Shown here: one piece after another, positions 53,865 to 58,460 of the stretch
How the letters are laid out: each line of letters opens with the position of its first letter
How positions within the stretch are numbered: position 1 is the first letter of the stretch
From: an uncultured Bacteroidia bacterium
GTDB lineage: Bacteria; Bacteroidota; Bacteroidia; J057; CALAJH01
Assembly (NCBI GenBank): GCA_937922655.1
Contig: CALAJH010000062.1
Span: 1-58,460, forward strand
Length of the DNA: 58,460 bases
Direction: 5' to 3'
Position numbers and translations under genes: made by a program
Notes under the pieces: model-generated
Databases searched by the model: none
What the model saw: only the letters and a program-made list of their open reading frames with translations
What the model was told of the DNA's origin: nothing

Positions 53865-54875
53865 ATGAACGGCGGATTGGAGGCTTTTGTTTGCGACACG
53901 GGCATCAAACGGATAATGAACCGTAATCCCGAATTTTTTTGGGGCTTGTTGTTTCCGGGTTTGCGGGCGACGCTCGTCGTTCCGGGGGGCGACAAGGAGT
54001 TGGTCGAATCGGAACGGACTTTGCGCGGCGACGGTTCGTGGTCGGCCAAGGTGGAGGGCGTTGGCGAGGCGGCGTTTTTTTGGTGCGAGGCGTTTACGCG
54101 CTACGACAAAAACATCGCCGTGCGGGTCGTCGAATACAAGACGGGCAAGCATCGCGAGCATCTTTCGGCGCACAAGGAGTCGGCGGCGGTGTACGCGGGA
54201 GCGGTGGTTTTGACGCATCCGCCTTCGGGGGCGAGTTTTTCGCTTTCCGGGATGCCGGAGATTGTCGTTCCGCACGTGGTCATGCCGTGTTTGCCGGTTG
54301 AACGGTGTTTGGGCGTCGAGGGGATTGCGGGGGGCGCGTTGGCGGTTTTGTCGGACGAACGCAACCTTGCGGTCGATAAAATCGTAGAAAGGTTGAACGC
54401 GGTCGAGGACGAAGTTCAATGGCGGAGTTGGGCGTCGATAGTTTTCGGATTTTCGGCCGCGGTCAAGGACGGGAAATTTTTCAGGAAATTTATGGAGTTA
54501 TTGCAAACGACCGCGGAGGCGGAGAAGATTCGTAAACTTAAAGAGGAGTTGGCGCCGGTTTTGGAGGTGCTTTACGAGATGCGCTACGAGGAGGGCTTGG
54601 ACGAGGGTTTTTCTCAGGGTTTTTCTCAGGGCTTTTCGGAGGGTGAGAAAAAAGGCTTTTCGGAGGGTGAGAAAAAAGGCTTTTCGGAGGGTGAGAAAAA
54701 AGGTTTCTCTGAGGGCGAAAAAACGGGTTTCTCCAAGGGCGAATTGGGTAAAAGCTTGAAATTGGCGGCCAAACTTTTGGAGCGCGGCATGAGCGTCGAA
54801 GAGGTGGCCGACCTTACGGAACTCGACGTTGCGAAGGTGGCCGCCATCACTTCGGACAAAAACCCGATCGATTAA
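53865..54875 (+). CDS. Rpn/PD-(D/E)XK-like protein with GFSEGEKK repeats
   Basis: 336 residues from the ATG at 53865. Its core MNRNPEFFWGLLFPGLRATLVV, then FFWCEAFTRYDKNIAVRVVEYKTGKHREH, resembles Rpn-like nuclease family members (pattern with E, then xRYDKxxxxRxxxY). The C-terminal ~90 residues carry Gly-Phe-Ser repeats (GFSQ, GFSEGEKK), then LLERGMSVEEVADLTELDVAKVAAIT, a common ending of these proteins. It may be a mobile or toxin-like gene; it resembles the Rpn-like gene in the atp operon only in general layout. Confidence 0.7.
   Translation: MNGGLEAFVCDTGIKRIMNRNPEFFWGLLFPGLRATLVVPGGDKELVESERTLRGDGSWSAKVEGVGEAAFFWCEAFTRYDKNIAVRVVEYKTGKHREHLSAHKESAAVYAGAVVLTHPPSGASFSLSGMPEIVVPHVVMPCLPVERCLGVEGIAGGALAVLSDERNLAVDKIVERLNAVEDEVQWRSWASIVFGFSAAVKDGKFFRKFMELLQTTAEAEKIRKLKEELAPVLEVLYEMRYEEGLDEGFSQGFSQGFSEGEKKGFSEGEKKGFSEGEKKGFSEGEKTGFSKGELGKSLKLAAKLLERGMSVEEVADLTELDVAKVAAITSDKNPID
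54606..54749 (+). repeat. 24-bp tandem repeats in the Rpn-like gene
   Basis: Two 12-bp units GGTTTTTCTCAG (54606-54629) are followed by three near-identical 24-bp units (54630-54653, 54654-54677, 54678-54701) and two degenerate ones (54702-54749). The unit encodes GFSEGEKK. In-frame copy number could vary by slippage. Confidence 0.9.
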
Positions 54876-55093
54876 GCAACGGGCAACGTCCGCAAAAGGG
54901 CCCCATACCCGAAAAATCTCCGCGCCAAACAAGCAACGGTGAAAAACGGATTCGATGTCGTTTTTATAAAAAAACATTTTTCCCGTTTCCATTGTTGTCG
55001 GGGCTGCGGCTTGTGACGGCAGAAGGTAATTTTAAGGCGTCGATGATAAATCGCCGCCCTTATCGGAACACCGGCGAAGGGAACGAACCCTTG

Positions 55094-55101
55094 TAACTTT
55101 G
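55094..55101 (+). promoter_or_regulatory. -7 box TAACTTTG, distal thiD promoter
   Basis: Exact TAnnTTTG match, 63 bases before the ATG of thiD. Confidence 0.5.
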
Positions 55102-55152
55102 TGTCCGACGGTGCAAAGCTCGATTTGCCTTGGAACAGAATAAACTTATTTG

Positions 55153-55160
55153 TAATTTCG
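55153..55160 (+). promoter_or_regulatory. -7-like box TAATTTCG before thiD
   Basis: Seven of eight match to TAnnTTTG, four bases before the ATG at 55165. Confidence 0.4.
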
Positions 55161-55164
55161 CTTG

Positions 55165-55941
55165 ATGTACGAAAAATTGGCGCTTACGGTGGCGGGCTCT
55201 GATTCGGGCGGCGGTGCGGGCGTGCAGGCCGACCTCAAAACCTTCGAGGCCCACGGCGTTTACGGTGCAAGCGTTGTCACCGCCCTCACCGCCCAAAACA
55301 CGCTGGGCGTCAAGTCCTCGATGCCCGTCCCGCCCGATTTTGTCCGTCTACAACTTGAGGCCGTATTCGAGGACTTTCCGTTCGCCGCCATAAAAACGGG
55401 CATGTTGGCCGACAAATCCATCGTTGCCGTTGTGGCCGACGCCCTGCAAGCTCTTTCGGGTTGCGTGCCGCTCGTCGTCGACCCCGTCATGGTATCGACC
55501 TCGGGCCACCGACTGCTTGAAGATTCGGCCGTTGAAGCATTAAAAGAACAACTTTTCCCGTTGGCCGCCGTCGTCACTCCCAATTTGCCCGAGCTTTTCG
55601 TTTTAACGGGTTTTTCCGACCCCACGGCGGCAGGAAAACATTTGAGTCAAAACTTTCCGAACGTTTACGTTTTAGTCAAAGGCGGCCACGACCACGGTCC
55701 CGAATGCACCGACGTCTTATGGTTGGACGGTCAAAGCCGTTCGTTTTCTTTTCCGCGCGTCGAAACGACCCATACCCACGGTACGGGTTGTACGTTGTCG
55801 GCGGCGATATGCGCCCGTTTGGCCCTCGGAGACGACGTGCCGACGGCCGTCGAAAAAGCCAAAGTCTTTGCTTACCATGCGCTCGTGCACGCGCCCGTTC
55901 ACATCGGAAAAGGACGCGGCCCCGTTGCGTGGAGGCATTAA
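55165..55941 (+). CDS. thiD: Hydroxymethylpyrimidine/phosphomethylpyrimidine kinase
   Basis: 258 residues from the ATG at 55165 (a TTG just before is less likely). Signature [46 protein letters not shown], then [23 protein letters not shown] and the anion-hole ending [16 protein letters not shown]. It phosphorylates HMP and HMP-phosphate in thiamine synthesis. The partners thiC, thiE and thiG are not nearby. Confidence 0.96.
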   Translation: MYEKLALTVAGSDSGGGAGVQADLKTFEAHGVYGASVVTALTAQNTLGVKSSMPVPPDFVRLQLEAVFEDFPFAAIKTGMLADKSIVAVVADALQALSGCVPLVVDPVMVSTSGHRLLEDSAVEALKEQLFPLAAVVTPNLPELFVLTGFSDPTAAGKHLSQNFPNVYVLVKGGHDHGPECTDVLWLDGQSRSFSFPRVETTHTHGTGCTLSAAICARLALGDDVPTAVEKAKVFAYHALVHAPVHIGKGRGPVAWRH

Positions 55942-56004
55942 TGGACGGCGAACGGATTTCAACGCCGGTTCGAAAACCGCCGAACTCCCCGCGCCCGTAC
56001 AACG

Positions 56005-57504
56005 TCAAGTCTTGACGTACGGTTTTAAGGCCTCGGCTAATTTTCGGTCGTTGGTCAGGCGCGGAAATTTGTTTTGACCGCCGAGTTTGCCAACGCTTTT
56101 CATGTAGTTGCGACAGGCGTCGGTCTGCAATACGACCAACGCCGCCGGCCGGAGAATATTGCCTTCGCGCAAGTCGCGATAATAAGGGTTGCGCCGGGCC
56201 AAAGCGGAATCCAATGCGGCGGCGAAGCGGGCAAGGTCGTCGGGCGGGCGAACAAATTCCACCCACCATTCGTGGCGTGATTCGCTCTCGGAAACCAAGG
56301 GGGCAACGGTAAATTCCGCCACCTCGCCGCCGCACGCTTCAAGGGCGGCAAGCATCGCGGCGTTGACCTCTTCGGCGATGACGTGTTCGCCAAAAGCGCT
56401 GATGAAATGTTTGACCCGCCCCGTAACTTTAAGACGCAAGGGTTGGAGGGACGTGAAACGTACGGTGTCGCCCAAATCGTAAGCCCAAAGCCCGGCGTCG
56501 GTCGTCAAAACGACGGCGTATTGCACGCCCGTTTCGACCTCGTCGGCGCCCAAACGACGCGCCCCCGCTTGCCCGTACTCTTCGACGGGGATAAATTCAA
56601 AATAAATGCCGTAATCCAAACCCAAAAGCAGGCCGTCGTCGGGGCCCGCGTCCTGTACGGCGATAAACCCTTCGGAAGCGGGATAAACCTCGACGACCTC
56701 GACCTTTTTGCCCAGCGAACGCTCGAACGTTTCTTTATACGGGCCGTAGTCCACGCCGCCGTGGACGAACACCGACAGATGGGGCCATTGCGCGGCGGGG
56801 GTACGGCCCGTGGTTTGTTGGAGCTTTTCAAAAAACATTTGCACCCACGGCGGAATGCCCGAAATCAGGCGCAGGTCTTCGTTCGCCGTTTCGCGAACGA
56901 CGGCCGCAATTTTTTCCTCCCAATCCTCGATGCAATTGGTGGCAAAACGAGGCAAACGGTTGGATTGAAGGTATCGGGGAACAAAATGCTGGGCGATGCC
57001 CGAAAGCCTGCCGACACGGATGCCCGCCTTGTTGATTTCCAACGCCGGACTTCCCGATAAGAACATCATTTTTCCATCGAGGAAGGCGCTGTTTTGGCTT
57101 CGATGGATGTAAAAAAGGAGGGCGTCGCGGGCGCCGCGAACGTGGTGCGGCACGGATTCGCGGGTGAGGGGAAGGTATTTGGTTCCGCCGGTGGTGCCGG
57201 AGGTTTTGGCCAAATACAGGGGTTTTCCGGGCCAGAGTTCGTCTTTTGCGCCGTCGGCGGCGCGTTCAAAGCGCGGGCGCAAAGCCTCGTAGTCGCGCAC
57301 GGGAACGGCTTTTCGGAAGGCCGCAACGGGGTCGCGGTCGCGCAACAGCGCCGCAAATCCGTGTTCTTTGCCAAAGCGGGTGTTTGCGGCGCGACGCAAA
57401 TGCGCCGCCAGCAGCGTTTTTTGCGTCGCCGGCGACCATTGGCGTACTTTTGCCGTTCGTCGCGTCGCCAGCCATTCCGCCACCCGCCGCTTCAACGACT
57501 TCAC
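56005..57504 (-). CDS. GH3-family acyl-adenylase-like protein
   Basis: 499 residues from the GTG at 57504 (TAGTG overlap with the dps stop). Motifs are YLAKTSGTTGGTKYLPLT (AMP-binding loop), VFVHGGVDYGPYKETFER, VYPASEGFIAVQD, GLWAYDLGDTVRFTSLQPLRLKVTGRVKHFISAFGEHV and the C-terminal Lys region (GQNKFPRL). This is the bacterial branch of the plant GH3 acyl-acid amidosynthetase family; the substrate in bacteria is unknown. Co-transcribed with dps. Confidence 0.9.
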   Translation of the reverse strand: MKSLKRRVAEWLATRRTAKVRQWSPATQKTLLAAHLRRAANTRFGKEHGFAALLRDRDPVAAFRKAVPVRDYEALRPRFERAADGAKDELWPGKPLYLAKTSGTTGGTKYLPLTRESVPHHVRGARDALLFYIHRSQNSAFLDGKMMFLSGSPALEINKAGIRVGRLSGIAQHFVPRYLQSNRLPRFATNCIEDWEEKIAAVVRETANEDLRLISGIPPWVQMFFEKLQQTTGRTPAAQWPHLSVFVHGGVDYGPYKETFERSLGKKVEVVEVYPASEGFIAVQDAGPDDGLLLGLDYGIYFEFIPVEEYGQAGARRLGADEVETGVQYAVVLTTDAGLWAYDLGDTVRFTSLQPLRLKVTGRVKHFISAFGEHVIAEEVNAAMLAALEACGGEVAEFTVAPLVSESESRHEWWVEFVRPPDDLARFAAALDSALARRNPYYRDLREGNILRPAALVVLQTDACRNYMKSVGKLGGQNKFPRLTNDRKLAEALKPYVKT

Positions 57505-57977
57505 TATTCTTCCAGATGTGCCCGAAGAAACCACGCCGCCTTTTCGTGCGCCGCCATCAAGCCGATGAGAAAATCGGCCGTCGTTTCGTCCCCCGTTTCT
57601 TGCACCGCCGTCAAATCCCCGCGAATAAAACGTATCACCGCCTCTCGGTCGTCAAGCAGTTCTTTGATTATGGCCTTGTCGTCGGGCGAGGTTTGCGTCG
57701 CCTCTTTGAGCCGGGTGGCCGTAAGGTATCCCGACAACGTAATGCTCGGAAATCCGCCCAAAATACGCACCCGTTCCGCGATTTCGTCGGCCTGTTCCGA
57801 AAGTTCGTCGTATTGTTTGCCAAAAAGTTCGTGCAACGGCCCAAAATGCCGCCCCCGTACGTTCCAGTGGTATCCCCGCGTTTTGGTCGCCAAAACGACC
57901 GTGTCCGCCAGCAACGACTCCAAGACGATACACGTTTTTTCCTTGCTCGCTTCGTCCAAACCAATGTTTGCCTCCAT
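57504..57977 (-). CDS. dps: DNA-binding protein from starved cells, Dps
   Basis: 157 residues from the ATG at 57977. Ferroxidase ligands lie in TRGYHWNVRGRHFGPLHELFGKQYDELSEQADEIAERVRILGG (His, Asp, Glu). Family ending FLRAHLEE. It stores iron and protects DNA from peroxide damage as a 12-mer. A -7 box lies 22 bases upstream. Confidence 0.95.
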   Translation of the reverse strand: MEANIGLDEASKEKTCIVLESLLADTVVLATKTRGYHWNVRGRHFGPLHELFGKQYDELSEQADEIAERVRILGGFPSITLSGYLTATRLKEATQTSPDDKAIIKELLDDREAVIRFIRGDLTAVQETGDETTADFLIGLMAAHEKAAWFLRAHLEE

Positions 57978-57999
57978 TGTTTGTTGGATTAAATGTATG

Positions 58000-58007
58000 C
58001 AAAGTTA
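58000..58007 (-). promoter_or_regulatory. -7 box TAACTTTG for dps
   Basis: Exact TAnnTTTG match on the minus strand, 22 bases before the ATG at 57977. Confidence 0.6.
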
Positions 58008-58301
58008 GGTAATTTTTTTCGGTAAAGCCAATCGCGTCCGAACGCCAATCTCATCGCTTGTTGCCACGAGGCGAAACGCCCGGCCCCAAGCCTTTGATTT
58101 GTCAAAACAACGCATAATATATAAGGGGAAAAACTAATTTTTTTCAAAAATACCCAAAGAATTGGCGGGGCGTTTTTTTCGGTTCGTCACCCCCCCAAGA
58201 AATAAATCGCGTAAGCAATAAGGCGCACGACGTGGCGTTCGCCGGCCGGTTTTTCGTCGCGCCGAAAACGGGCGGGGGGACAACGCCGGAAAAAACGGCG
58301 C

Positions 58302-58309
58302 TATCTTGG
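58302..58309 (+). promoter_or_regulatory. -7-like box TATCTTGG
   Basis: Seven of eight match, five bases before the ATG at 58315. Confidence 0.4.
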
Positions 58310-58314
58310 CTTCG

Positions 58315-58460
58315 ATGCAGAATCCCGCCGCCGCCGTCGAACGCATGCGCCAGTGGAACGCCGCCATCGAAGCCATTCGGCCGATGACCGACGCCGTTCT
58401 CAAGGCCCTCGCCGACCGCGCGGCCCAAGGCCACGTCCAAGCCGCAAAACTCTACTTCCA
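58315..58460 (+). CDS. Partial protein, start only
   Basis: 48 codons before the window ends: MQNPAAAVERMRQWNAAIEA, then MTDAVLKALADRAAQGHVQAAKLYF. It is all helical. The phrase ALADRAAQGHVQAAKLYF resembles the N-terminal DNA-binding part of small terminase or phBC6A51-type HTH proteins, but 48 residues are too few to be sure. Confidence 0.5.
   Translation, partial: MQNPAAAVERMRQWNAAIEAIRPMTDAVLKALADRAAQGHVQAAKLYF

Larger units (their letters stand above)
57978..58314. other. Divergent intergenic region at the window end
   Basis: 337 bases. It carries the dps box at 58000-58007 and the last gene's box at 58302-58309; otherwise no recognisable element. A small CGCCG-N6-CGGCG inverted repeat lies at 58284-58299. 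Confidence 0.4.

Overview
The window is a chromosomal segment of a member of the Bacteroidota. Evidence for this is three proteins with type IX secretion system (T9SS) C-terminal sorting domains, the T9SS/gliding proteins PorV-like, PorP/SprF and GldJ, a TonB receptor with a carboxypeptidase-like N-terminal domain, weak or absent Shine-Dalgarno sequences, and repeated -7 promoter boxes of the form TAnnTTTG. GC content is fairly high for the phylum. I cannot assign a family. No rRNA, tRNA, CRISPR array or insertion sequence was seen.

Layout. 0-6.4 kb: two large T9SS-exported repeat proteins. 6.6-11.5 kb: a membrane propeller sensor without a kinase domain, ribosomal protein THX (44 aa), a phosphodiesterase, YidD, a RidA-family protein and a CPBP protease. 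11.7-16.9 kb: uvrA and, divergently, dnaG with a decayed zinc site. 17.0-23.6 kb: TonB receptor, aldose epimerase-like protein, a third T9SS protein and a LolD-type ATPase. 23.7-25.9 kb: a small accessory patch with two orphan proteins, a possible tiny peptide gene and the remains of a restriction-modification enzyme. 26.0-30.6 kb: PorV-like protein, rRNA methyltransferase-like protein, PorP/SprF and GldJ. 30.7-34.3 kb: DUF697/SHOCT protein, serA, a TrpF-like protein and a glycosyltransferase. 34.3-40.7 kb: F-type ATP synthase operon (atpI-like, atpB, atpE, atpF, atpH, atpA, atpG), interrupted between atpB and atpE by a PD-(D/E)XK-type gene. The beta and epsilon subunit genes are not in the window. 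40.9-43.2 kb: an M23 peptidase and a TPR protein. 43.5-48.8 kb: a single 1743-residue protein, described below. 48.8-58.4 kb: DUF255 thioredoxin-like protein, galT, a TPR/periplasmic-binding protein, a second Rpn-like gene with 24-bp repeats, thiD, a GH3-family protein, dps, and a partial gene at the edge.

The best candidate for an undescribed system is the protein at 43525-48756. Its N-terminal ~545 residues look like a DUF262 plus DUF1524 (GmrSD/SspE/BrxU-like) restriction nuclease. The remaining ~1150 residues form about twelve degenerate ~65-residue modules in six pairs, separated by low-complexity linkers. By eye the modules resemble winged-helix domains of the OST-HTH/LOTUS type, which would make a restriction-like nuclease carrying a large repeat sensor or nucleic-acid-binding array. 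The domain assignment is inference from sequence pattern and needs profile or structure comparison.

Other points of note are a second acidic residue in the ATP synthase c subunit, a vestigial duplicate of the gene inserted in the atp operon, many start codons lying only 4-10 bases after a -7 box (predicted leaderless mRNAs), two terminator-like hairpins directly before start codons, and a 17-bp element shared by the upstream regions of the TonB receptor and PorP genes.
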